Shown: positions 43,471 to 50,916 of the stretch, piece after piece
How the letters are laid out: the number at the start of each line of letters is the position of its first letter
Numbering within the stretch: the first letter of the stretch is position 1
Source: Candidatus Ozemibacter sibiricus
GTDB lineage: Bacteria > Muiribacteriota > Ozemobacteria > Ozemobacterales > Ozemobacteraceae
DNA: 64,000 nucleotides
NCBI GenBank assembly: GCA_003327425.1
Contig: QOQW01000007.1
Coordinates: forward strand, 135,901-199,900
Direction of reading: 5' to 3'
Made by a program: the position numbers and the translations under genes
Notes under the pieces: generated by a model
The model's database searches: none
Told to the model about the DNA's origin: nothing
What the model saw: only the letters and a program-made list of their open reading frames with translations

Positions 43471-45669
43471 TCACTTCAGGTACGGCTTGACCACTTCGAC
43501 CACTTCGGGCAGGTCGATGCGGCATCGCTTGAGGGTCTCCAGCGTCGGCACGCCGTCAGCCGTCCAGCCGCGGCGCTTGTAGACGGCATCCATCAGCTTC
43601 TGGTAGCGGTCTTCCCGGTACTTGCGGTGCAGGGCGATCTTCTCGTCGATCGTCTTGGTGGCCGGATCGATGCCCATCCATTCCTTCAACTGCTTGTCGT
43701 AGCGCTCCTGGCGCGATTCGTATTCTTCCCGGGTGACCGGGCCCACCGAGCGATAAGGCGGCAGGTCATGCTCGCGGCGGCCTTTCCCCATGCGGATATT
43801 GAACACGCGCTGGAACTGGTAGACCGTCTCGGACATGGCGATCAGCCCTTCTTTGGTGAGGGGGCGACCGGTGATGCCGGTGAAGACATCGCAGTAGTTC
43901 TGGACGTGCTCGGGCACTTTGGCGGCTTCGAGCGGCGGGTATTTGTGGTTGTCGGGCGGCTCGATGTCGTTCCAGGGCAGCTTGCAGAAGCCATTGAGGC
44001 CGAACCAGGTGCGGAACAGCGGGAAGTAGTACAACGCCTCGGCCTTGTCTTCGAAGGAGGGGATCTGGTTGTTGACCATGTCCATGAAGATCAGCCAGGC
44101 TTCGTCGTGCTGCGGGCCTTTGTTGGTGAGGGCGTAGCCGCCCTGCTGGGCCAGCGATTCCTTCGATTGGTACTGGCTGTATTCGAGGCCCTTCACTTCC
44201 ATGCCGATGTCTTTGATCAGCTGCGGGTCGCCGTATTTCTTCTCGATGAAGATCTGCTTCATGCGGGCCACTCCCTGGCCGACGATCACGCCGAACCCTT
44301 CGCCGCGGGCCATCTGATGCAGCAGCTCGAGCTGGGCCTCGGCGTTGCCCCAGGTCAGTTCGAGGCCGCCGGTACGCTCTTTATTCAGGATGCCGCGCTG
44401 GTAGCATTCCATGACGAAGGCGCAGGCGGTGCCGAAGCTGATGGTATCGATGCCGTAGGTGTCGCAATAGAAATTGGCTTCGAGCAGCCAGTCGGGATCG
44501 AAAATGCCGCAATTGGCGGCGCAGCCGGCCGCGGTCTCGTACTCGGGGCCATCGACCGTGACGATATGGCCCTTATAGGGGCCGGTCTTGACGACATGGC
44601 CGTCGGCCCCTTTGCTGCACTGCATCGAGCAGCCGTACCAGCAGCCGTCGGGGATGCCCTGGGTGAAGCGCTTGTCCCAGATCCAGGAGGCGATCTTCTT
44701 GGTATCGGGGTGATTGCCGTACTGGAAGTTGTGGACGGGCAGCAGATCGTAGTTGTCCATGATCTCGACCAGATGGGCCGTGCCCTGGCGGCGCATGTTG
44801 CACTGCTTGAGGTCGAAGTCGGCCAGCTCTTTGTGCATCTTGATGCCGACCTTGGCGACCTTGTCGAAATCGGCGGGCCGGTTCATGTCGCCCTTGACGG
44901 GCGGGGCGTGCACGACGAGGGCCTTCAGCTTCTTGTCGCGGAAGACGGTGCCGATGCCGCCGCGGCCGGCCTGCTTGAGGCGGGTGGCCTGCCGGCGCAC
45001 GTCGAACCAGCTGAAGTTGAGGCAGCCGATCAGGGCGTGTTCGGCGCCGCGCCCCGAGGCGACCACCGAGACGTTGCGCAGGTCGTCGTGGTCCTTGGCA
45101 TACATGTGGGTGAACTGTTCGGCGGCGGCGTGGCTGTTGACGTCTTCTTGCGGCGCTTCTTCGATGTAGACCTTGCCGATCTGGCCATCGATGACGATGA
45201 TGACGTCGTTCCTGGCCTTGCCGGTGATCTCGAGGGCATCGAAGCCGCTGAACTTCATCAGGGGCCCGAAATAGCCGCCGACGTTCGAATCGATGGGAAT
45301 GCCGGTGGTCGGCGAGAGCGACACCACCAGCGACTTGCCCGAGCCGGGATACTGGGTGTTGCCGCCCAGCGGCCCGGGGCTGATGATGATCTCGTTTTCG
45401 GGGTCATTCCATTTCGTGGTGGGTTTGATGGCCTGCCACAGGTACCATAGGCCGAAGCCGCGGCCGCCCACGAACAGATCCTTCATCTGCTCGGTGACCG
45501 GCTTTTCCTTGATCTCGAGGGTGGTCAGGTTCACGAACAGGGTGCGGTTGGTGTAGCCGCGTTCGGGCAGGCTGGGCGTGAAGGACCATTCTTTCAAGAC
45601 CTTGTGGGCCTTCCGCAGCTCGGCGACCTTCTCGTGATAGGCGGTGCGCTTGGTGTAATCGTGCGACAT
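43471..45669 (-). CDS. aor: Aldehyde:ferredoxin oxidoreductase (tungsten-type)
   Basis: 732 aa, longer than the about 605-630 of archaeal AOR. N-domain: RTLFVNLTTLEIKEKPV, FVGGRGFGLWYLW, GPLGGNTQYPGSGKSLVVSLSP and GGYFGPLMKFSGFDALEITGKA. The 4Fe-4S ligands are CWYGCSMQC (about 343-351) plus GFCKLPW (about 560). Pterin-binding residues are in the EYETAAGCAANCG and DTYGIDTISFG regions. The first 35 residues and the last about 70 (after EEYESRQERYDKQL) are extra helices. It oxidises aldehydes to acids, or reduces acids, using a tungsto-bispterin. Its gene follows a polyferredoxin by 24 bp and precedes ThiF/ThiS-like cofactor genes. This arrangement is seen in bacterial AOR operons. Substrate range cannot be read. 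Confidence 0.92.
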   Translation of the reverse strand: MSHDYTKRTAYHEKVAELRKAHKVLKEWSFTPSLPERGYTNRTLFVNLTTLEIKEKPVTEQMKDLFVGGRGFGLWYLWQAIKPTTKWNDPENEIIISPGPLGGNTQYPGSGKSLVVSLSPTTGIPIDSNVGGYFGPLMKFSGFDALEITGKARNDVIIVIDGQIGKVYIEEAPQEDVNSHAAAEQFTHMYAKDHDDLRNVSVVASGRGAEHALIGCLNFSWFDVRRQATRLKQAGRGGIGTVFRDKKLKALVVHAPPVKGDMNRPADFDKVAKVGIKMHKELADFDLKQCNMRRQGTAHLVEIMDNYDLLPVHNFQYGNHPDTKKIASWIWDKRFTQGIPDGCWYGCSMQCSKGADGHVVKTGPYKGHIVTVDGPEYETAAGCAANCGIFDPDWLLEANFYCDTYGIDTISFGTACAFVMECYQRGILNKERTGGLELTWGNAEAQLELLHQMARGEGFGVIVGQGVARMKQIFIEKKYGDPQLIKDIGMEVKGLEYSQYQSKESLAQQGGYALTNKGPQHDEAWLIFMDMVNNQIPSFEDKAEALYYFPLFRTWFGLNGFCKLPWNDIEPPDNHKYPPLEAAKVPEHVQNYCDVFTGITGRPLTKEGLIAMSETVYQFQRVFNIRMGKGRREHDLPPYRSVGPVTREEYESRQERYDKQLKEWMGIDPATKTIDEKIALHRKYREDRYQKLMDAVYKRRGWTADGVPTLETLKRCRIDLPEVVEVVKPYLK

Positions 45670-45693
45670 GTCGGTGTTCTCCTTGGCGAACGG

Positions 45694-46098
45694 TCAGGCC
45701 GGCAGGCCGGCGTGGTCGGCTTCGACCATCTGCAGAGCCCCCTTGGGGCACTTCTTCACGCACTGGCCGCAGGACACGCACTTGAACGGCTCGCGCTGGC
45801 CGGGGGCGCGGCGCATCGACAGGGTCGGGCAGAACCCGATGCACATGAAGCAGCCGACGCAGGTCTTCTTGTCGACCATGACGATGCCGGCCTGGTTGCG
45901 TGACAGGGCCTTGACCGGGCAGACGGCGATGCACTGGCCGCACTGGTTGCAGACGTTGATCTCGTAGGCCGATCCCTTCTTGGTCACCCGGATCGCCGAC
46001 AGGTTGGGATCTTCGCTCTTGAAGAACGTCTGGGCGCAGATCTTCTCGCAGGCCCGGACGCCTTCGCACTTGGCGGCATCCGCCTTCACGTATCTCAT
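45694..46098 (-). CDS. Polyferredoxin subunit of AOR
   Basis: 134 aa, ATG 46098 after AAGGAAGGAG. Three full 4Fe-4S motifs: CNQCGQCIAVCP, CVGCFMCIGFCP and CVSCGQCVKKCP, plus an N-terminal set CEGVRACEKIC with a wider first gap that may form a fourth cluster. It resembles the AorB-type electron carrier of bacterial AOR. It should pass electrons between AOR and ferredoxin or a dehydrogenase in the cytoplasm. First gene of the operon. Confidence 0.88.
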   Translation of the reverse strand: MRYVKADAAKCEGVRACEKICAQTFFKSEDPNLSAIRVTKKGSAYEINVCNQCGQCIAVCPVKALSRNQAGIVMVDKKTCVGCFMCIGFCPTLSMRRAPGQREPFKCVSCGQCVKKCPKGALQMVEADHAGLPA

Positions 46099-46124
46099 GC
46101 TGGCTCCTTCCTTGCTGGTGGTCT

Positions 46125-46152
46125 CTTATACGATCTTCCAGAGAAGCGCTTC
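46125..46152 (-). promoter_or_regulatory. Candidate promoter and operator of the AOR operon
   Basis: TATAAG on the minus strand (46130-46125) lies 27 nt upstream of the polyferredoxin ATG and can serve as -10. In the -35 area there is a perfect 10-bp palindrome, GAAGCGCTTC (46143-46152), with no TTGACA-like box, so the promoter may depend on an activator binding there. Confidence 0.4.
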
Positions 46153-46375
46153 CATTGTGCCTCATCTCCCTCGCAGCGTCAAGGAAGGTCGGAGAGCCAG
46201 GTGGACCATGGACCCTGGATGGGGCCTCGCTCCATCGCCCAGATCTGAACAGAGCGCGGTCCGTCACAAAAGGGGCCCGACTTTTGTCATACCGGGCGAC
46301 GATCCCCCAAGGGATGTACCAACCGGATAAGCATTTGGAACGCACCGGAAATAAGTTGCATCAGGAGGTTCTGGT

Positions 46376-46855
46376 ATGAAGAAATTGTTGGTCATGGCTT
46401 GCGTGGTGGCAGGGGTCTGGTTGAGCGGGCTGGCCCCGGGCGGTCAGGCCGTCGCGGCCGAACCGGAGACGACGACCTTGCCCCCTACGTTGTTGCCGAC
46501 AGAAATTCCTGCTCCTCAGCCGTTCATCGATGAACTCTTGGAGGAGCGAGCCCGAAAAAAGGCGAATCTGGCCCGTCTGGAGCGTATTGCGGATGATTTG
46601 CGGGCGTTGCGGCAAGCTCCCAAGCCGGATGTGGCCTATATCAATCACGCGTTGGCCACCGCGGAAACCCTGGACACTTGGTTGGATTCTGAAAAAGACC
46701 TGATCAAGAATCTCGTCAAGGCCCTCACCCAGATGAAATTCTTGGCCCTGCAAAATGAAGCGAACGAGCGGGAGTATCAATTCCACTTCCAGGATGCCGT
46801 GCGGTATACGATGGCAATCTCCCAGCTCTATTCCAAGTGGGGAGTCAAGATCTGA
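46376..46855 (+). CDS. Small secreted helical protein
   Basis: 159 aa. ATG 46376 with AGGAGG 7 nt upstream. Signal peptide (LLVMACVVAGVWLSGLAPGGQAVAA). The mature chain begins with a Thr/Pro-rich stretch (TTTLPPTLLPTEIPAPQP) and then is helical with charged, coiled-coil-like repeats (ELLEERARKKANLARLERIADDLRALRQ). No family is recognised. An inverted repeat ACAAAAG/CTTTTGT (46266-46287) upstream may be an operator. It is followed by a textbook terminator, so it is a single-gene unit. Probably periplasmic; function unknown. Confidence 0.75.
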   Translation: MKKLLVMACVVAGVWLSGLAPGGQAVAAEPETTTLPPTLLPTEIPAPQPFIDELLEERARKKANLARLERIADDLRALRQAPKPDVAYINHALATAETLDTWLDSEKDLIKNLVKALTQMKFLALQNEANEREYQFHFQDAVRYTMAISQLYSKWGVKI

Positions 46856-46891
46856 TCGAGCGCCTTGGGCAAGTGGTTTCGACGCGAACCG

Positions 46892-46921
46892 GCCGGGAGG
46901 TACGCCTCCCGGCGGGTTTTT
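46892..46921 (+). terminator. Rho-independent terminator
   Basis: GCCGGGAGG (46892-46900), loop TACG, CCTCCCGGC (46905-46913), then GGG and TTTTT (46917-46921). Perfect 9-bp stem with a stable tetraloop; the clearest intrinsic terminator in the window. Confidence 0.9.
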
Positions 46922-47030
46922 CGGTGGTGGGCGCCAGCGTTCATTCCGCATGGCAGAGGGCACTTTCGATAGGGGCTAAGCGCCGTTGTCCGTCGGGAAG
47001 GGGCCCTGGAAAAGAAGCGGGGCGGGAAGC

Positions 47031-48437
47031 TCACTTCGGCATATTGCTGGTGATGGCGGCCGCGCTCTTCTCGCGAATGAACGCGAGAATACCAGGGATT
47101 TTATCCTGGAGAATGTCGGCGATGCGCTTCAAGTTGGGCAGGCGGTCGAACCAGAGGGAGGGGGTCTGCAGGAAAATGGTTTCCTGATCGATGAAACGCA
47201 CCAGGAATGGGTTGCGCCCCTGAGCGAAGGATTTGAGGCGGGCCAGGAAATCTTTGTATTCCTGCATGCCCTGGGGCCGGGTAGGGAGGATGGCGCAGAC
47301 CCGGTAGATGTCCATCAGCTTCTGGAACGCCTGCAATTGCACCTTCCCTCCTTTGTACTGGCTCAGGTCTGATGCTAGCAGGGAGTAGTAATAGTAGCGG
47401 GCCTGAATGAGGCTGCCGGCAAAGGTTTCATAAATCACCCGATACGTCTGCAGGTCGCACTGCAAGGTGGAGGCATTGAACCCGGTGCCGCCTTCTTGGT
47501 TGAACTTCCCCTGCTGTTGCAGAGTGGTGAAATGGGGCACCAGGTAGGCGAGGATCTGAAAGGAAACTTTGGCCAGCTCATACCAATGGCGGGCGATGGC
47601 GAGCCGCCCGGCGTATTGGCGGTCGAGAGCGCTGGCTGGCGTTCGGGCCAGCCTGGTTTTCTCGTCAGCGATCTTCTTCTTCTGCTTCTGGACGAAGTCG
47701 GACTGCAGGAAATCTCTGGTGATCAGGGAAATGCGGCCCAGGGCGGTGATCGTCTCGACGTTTTCGCCGATGGCGGCCGCGACCTGGGGAATGGTCATGC
47801 CGCCGCGACCGAAGACTTCGCGAGGAATGCGGGCGTCGATCGCTGGCTCATTGACGGCATAGGCCAGGTCGGTCTGCTTGGCCGCGGCGGGAGAAAACAG
47901 CAGGCAGGTGGAGGTGAGTTCCCCGCGACCGGTCTTGGTCGGCCAGTTGAAGTCGAACCGCGCTTCGACGAGATTCCGGTCGGGGGATGACCCGGAAGAG
48001 GCGCGGCGGTCTCCGGACAGGGCGACCTTGAACTTGCGGATGTCATCGTAGAGGGGCTTCATCTGCTGATCGAGGGTGCCATCGGTTTGAGGGTCGATGA
48101 GGCCCCACGGGGGGGCACGGTCTTCGATGTAGGAGAAGAGAACCGACCGGCCATCGACGATTTCCTGGAAATTCCGGGGGGTGGTGTCGAAGCCCAGGGT
48201 TTCGAGCCCGTAGGGGTTCATGGACAGTTCCTCGATGAGGTCTTCGGACAGCTTCTGGGTCAGGATCACGGCATTCAGGTGATCGGAGCTGAACTGGAGC
48301 TCATGCCGCCCCGAGCGCATGACATAGACGAGGATGCCGCCGAGCACGGCCAACAGGCCGAGGCAGATCAGGATTTCCACCATGGTGAACCCGCCCTGGT
48401 GTGATCTCAGGCTGGCGGTTGACCACCGGCGCTTCAT
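47031..48437 (-). CDS. Oversized pseudopilin-like protein
   Basis: 468 aa. ATG 48437 overlaps the upstream stop (ATGA). A class III prepilin leader: basic N-terminus, cleavage site G16-F17, then TMVEILICLGLLAVLGGILVYVM with the conserved Glu at +5. Normal pseudopilins are 130-250 aa; this one has a further 400 residues. The body has a beta region (about 60-175) and a long helical part (about 225-460: RQYAGRLAIARHWYELAKVSFQIL, LQTYRVIYETFAGSLIQARYYYYSLLASDL). The helical domain is not recognised. It is last in a three-gene operon of pilin-like proteins and may be a minor pseudopilin at the tip or a secreted adaptor. Confidence 0.8.
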   Translation of the reverse strand: MKRRWSTASLRSHQGGFTMVEILICLGLLAVLGGILVYVMRSGRHELQFSSDHLNAVILTQKLSEDLIEELSMNPYGLETLGFDTTPRNFQEIVDGRSVLFSYIEDRAPPWGLIDPQTDGTLDQQMKPLYDDIRKFKVALSGDRRASSGSSPDRNLVEARFDFNWPTKTGRGELTSTCLLFSPAAAKQTDLAYAVNEPAIDARIPREVFGRGGMTIPQVAAAIGENVETITALGRISLITRDFLQSDFVQKQKKKIADEKTRLARTPASALDRQYAGRLAIARHWYELAKVSFQILAYLVPHFTTLQQQGKFNQEGGTGFNASTLQCDLQTYRVIYETFAGSLIQARYYYYSLLASDLSQYKGGKVQLQAFQKLMDIYRVCAILPTRPQGMQEYKDFLARLKSFAQGRNPFLVRFIDQETIFLQTPSLWFDRLPNLKRIADILQDKIPGILAFIREKSAAAITSNMPK

Positions 48438-49024
48438 TCGAGGCCTCCCAGGTTCATCAGGCCGATATGGGCCAGGAACTGGAATTCATGGCGATCGTGC
48501 AGAATGGTGGCATTGACCTGCACACTGTTCGGGGAGAGGCTGGTGAAGGTGATGCGGCGCACCGCCTCGAGCAGGATCTTTTCGTTCTTGGGGTCGTACC
48601 CGCCCGCATAGTCGGTACGATAGGAGACCAGCTTGTAGACCCGTTTTTGCAGCCGCTCCGAGGCGGCATTGTTCGGCTCGAGGTAGAGGATGGTGGTGCG
48701 GTTGATGATGTCTTTGAAGACTACGAACGGCAAGGTCTCTCCCATGAAGGGCCGGACCAGGTCGGTGCCTTCGCGGATCTGCTCGACCGCTTTGTCGAAA
48801 GCCCGGCGGGCCTCCATCTGGAGGGTGGCCTGGGCAGTCATGGTGCGCTGGGATCGGCTGAAGGACTGCAGCAGGCGCAAGCCCACCGCGGAGACCACCA
48901 GCACGATGCCGAGGGCGACCATCAGCTCGGTGAGGGTGAAGCCGAACGGGGGAAAACGTGCGGCGGCCCTGCCTCGTTGCCGGGTGGAAGTCGGGCAGAC
49001 CGGGGAGGTCGGCACCTGGCTCAC
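48434..49024 (-). CDS. Pseudopilin (GspJ/PilW-like)
   Basis: 196 aa, GTG 49024 overlapping the previous stop (GTGA). A 28-residue basic leader ends in PPFG, cleaved before F29; the mature start FTLTELMVALGIVLVVSAVGLRLL has Glu at +5 and the hydrophobic helix of type IV pilins. The C-terminal domain is a beta-sheet (ILYLEPNN, KLVSYRTDYAGGYDPKNEKILLEAV) like GspJ/PilW minor pilins. Translationally coupled to both neighbours. The prepilin peptidase and the core secretin genes are not in the window. Confidence 0.85.
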   Translation of the reverse strand: MSQVPTSPVCPTSTRQRGRAAARFPPFGFTLTELMVALGIVLVVSAVGLRLLQSFSRSQRTMTAQATLQMEARRAFDKAVEQIREGTDLVRPFMGETLPFVVFKDIINRTTILYLEPNNAASERLQKRVYKLVSYRTDYAGGYDPKNEKILLEAVRRITFTSLSPNSVQVNATILHDRHEFQFLAHIGLMNLGGLE

Positions 49025-50499
49025 GGGGTGCCACCACCATCCGCAGGTTGGGCCTCGTTGGCCGCGGCGGCGGCCGCGGCCGCGGCTTCTTCCTGGGCTT
49101 TCAGCTCTTCGACCCGGGCTTTGGCGGCTTCGATGGCTGCCTTGACCATCTCTTCTGTCTTGGCCAGGGCTTGCGCGGCGGCCTCTTGCGCGGCCACGAC
49201 TTCGGGGGTTTTGGCGAAGCCCTCAATTTCGTTCATCACGCTGTTCATTTCGCTTTGTATCTGTTCGAGGGAGGCCAGAGAATTAGTCCAGCTATTGAGA
49301 ATGGCCTGCGCCTGGTCTGAGGTGGTGGCGTGACCCACGATGGCGGCGCCGTTGGCGAAATCCTCGTAGACTCGGGCTATGCCGTTGGCCAGGTTTGCAT
49401 ACGCGGCCACCATCGAGGCGCTGACCATCTCCTCGAGCGCTTTGGCTTCCTCGGCGCTGGTCGTGTCCTGGAGGGCGTCCTTGGCGAGAGTGACCGCCTC
49501 GTTCATGTTTTTGATGGCTTCCAGGCGGGCGTTATTGGCCGCTTGAAGGTCGGCTTTGGCGCCTTCCCAGTTACCGGGCGTGGCATCGACGATGTCTTTG
49601 CCTTGATTGTATTTGGCGTTTGCCTCTTTGGCGGCATCCGCTGCGGCCTTCATGGATTGATTCAGGGTGGTGAGATCTCGCCTGGCAAATTCAGAGGAAG
49701 AGGGGATGTCGGGGAACCCAGGCGAACCCGAAGTGGGGGATCCGCCTCCGCCGATGGATACACCAGGGCCCGGGCCGTCGGCGGTGGGGACCTCGGCGGT
49801 GCCCAGCGGGGGGATCAGGGGGAACGAGGCGGCCGGCTTGTCGGTGAGGGTTGCCTCGGTGGGGTCGGTGGGCCAGGACTTGGTGAACGTCTCTGGGGTC
49901 CGCCCCTTGAGGGCGGCCAGGACGGCCTTGGGATCGGACAGGGGGGCGAGCTGGACGGCCAGTTCGTCGGATGGTTTCTGGTTGCGGGCCCGCTCGGCCA
50001 GCAGGTCGTCGACCATCTTCGAAAAATCGGACGGGCCGGCGGCGGTGGGAAAGTCCCTCGGTTCACCCGTCTTGAAGAACTCGACGATGATGCGGTTGGA
50101 GACGTCCAGCAGGTCGTCGTTATAGGTGATGCGCCAGAAGTAGAGCCGTGACACCCCGGTCAGTGTGGTTTTGACGTAGATGTCGGCCTGGAAGTCACGG
50201 CCCGGGGTGTTTTCGACGAACAGATCGTAGGTGCCACCCTGCAGGGGGACGCCTGATTCTCGGTAGGGGCGAGCGGCGAAAGGGCGATGGGCCCACGATG
50301 AGGAATGGATCTGGGCCAGCACCTTGGACATCGCCGAGTAGGCGAGCAGGAACGACCATTGATGGTTGCTCGAGTGGTACACCTGGCTCTTCAGCCCTTG
50401 CTGCAAGGACGACAAGGAGATGATGAACCCAGCCACCACAATGATCAACACCAGAACGACCGGGAAGGCTACTCCGTGGGTCGATCGGCCACGCTTCAT
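49021..50499 (-). CDS. PilX/GspK-like membrane-anchored protein with helical tail
   Basis: 492 aa. ATG 50499 after AGGGAGGG. Short basic leader followed by one hydrophobic helix (VAFPVVLVLIIVVAGFIISLSS) and HSSNHQWSFLLAYSAMSKVLAQI, the layout of PilX/GspK-type minor pilins; there is no canonical G-F-E cleavage site. Residues about 60-135 are beta-rich (GGTYDLFVENTPGRDFQADIYVKTTLTGVS). A Pro/Gly/Ser linker (about 240-285) leads to a 180-residue alanine-rich helical region (about 295-475), likely coiled coil, and a poly-Ala end. First gene of the operon, from the promoter at 50609-50637. Confidence 0.7.
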   Translation of the reverse strand: MKRGRSTHGVAFPVVLVLIIVVAGFIISLSSLQQGLKSQVYHSSNHQWSFLLAYSAMSKVLAQIHSSSWAHRPFAARPYRESGVPLQGGTYDLFVENTPGRDFQADIYVKTTLTGVSRLYFWRITYNDDLLDVSNRIIVEFFKTGEPRDFPTAAGPSDFSKMVDDLLAERARNQKPSDELAVQLAPLSDPKAVLAALKGRTPETFTKSWPTDPTEATLTDKPAASFPLIPPLGTAEVPTADGPGPGVSIGGGGSPTSGSPGFPDIPSSSEFARRDLTTLNQSMKAAADAAKEANAKYNQGKDIVDATPGNWEGAKADLQAANNARLEAIKNMNEAVTLAKDALQDTTSAEEAKALEEMVSASMVAAYANLANGIARVYEDFANGAAIVGHATTSDQAQAILNSWTNSLASLEQIQSEMNSVMNEIEGFAKTPEVVAAQEAAAQALAKTEEMVKAAIEAAKARVEELKAQEEAAAAAAAAANEAQPADGGGTP

Positions 50500-50608
50500 G
50501 TCGGTCCCTCCCTTGGCGGAGCGGTGGAGGACGATGTTCGCGCCGGGGTTGCCTCCGGCAGGGTCGCGGGGCATGATGCGGTTCCAGGATCGTCCTGCCC
50601 CCCTCTTT

Positions 50609-50637
50609 ATTCTATCAGCTAGTCTCGCCCTTGTCAT
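50609..50637 (-). promoter_or_regulatory. Promoter of the pilin-like operon
   Basis: Minus strand: ATGACA (50637-50632), 17 bp, TAGAAT (50614-50609); five of six bases each. Predicted start near 50602 leaves a leader of about 100 nt containing the AGGGAGGG ribosome site. Confidence 0.65.
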
Positions 50638-50808
50638 GAGCCGTTAGGAAGTGGCAAGTCCAGGGCATGGGGGGCAGCGATCCGTCAAAGAAGGGCGCGA
50701 GTGCCGTGACCGGCGCGTTGACGGGATCGGGCGGGGCGTGGCCCGGGGTTCTGGTGCCTGCCTGCAACGTGGCAGGCGCCTCGGCGAGTCGAGCCCGGCG
50801 GGCGGAGG

Positions 50809-50834
50809 AGGTTCGCCCTGGCCAGGGCGAACCT
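50809..50834. repeat. Perfect 26-bp palindrome upstream of metG
   Basis: Arms 50809-50821 (AGGTTCGCCCTGG) and 50822-50834 are exact reverse complements with no spacer. Its centre, CTGGCCAG (50818-50825), recurs at 50833-50840. The site is about 46 bp upstream of the metG -35 box, suited to a dimeric activator or repressor; alternatively it is a hairpin ending an unseen transcript. Confidence 0.6.
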
Positions 50835-50879
50835 GGCCAGATGGCGAAGGACCCCGGCGGCGGGGCTTTCCGCGACATC

Positions 50880-50909
50880 TTGACGAATGACCCTCCAGGT
50901 CCCTACCAT
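50880..50909 (+). promoter_or_regulatory. Leaderless promoter of metG
   Basis: TTGACG (50880-50885), 18 bp, TACCAT (50904-50909), then 7 nt to ATG 50917. No ribosome site is present before any of the candidate ATGs (50887, 50908, 50917), which supports leaderless initiation at 50917. Confidence 0.5.
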
Positions 50910-50916
50910 GCCATCC

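Larger units (their letters stand above)
50500..50916. other. Divergent intergenic region before metG
   Basis: 417 bp without a gene. It holds the minus-strand promoter (50609-50637), a perfect 26-bp palindrome (50809-50834) and the metG promoter (50880-50909). A weaker CAGGA/TCCTG stem is near 50580-50600. Confidence 0.6.

Noticed and set aside
43627-45450. 607-codon open frame on the plus strand
   Set aside because: Antisense shadow of the aldehyde:ferredoxin oxidoreductase; the minus strand has all cluster and pterin motifs.
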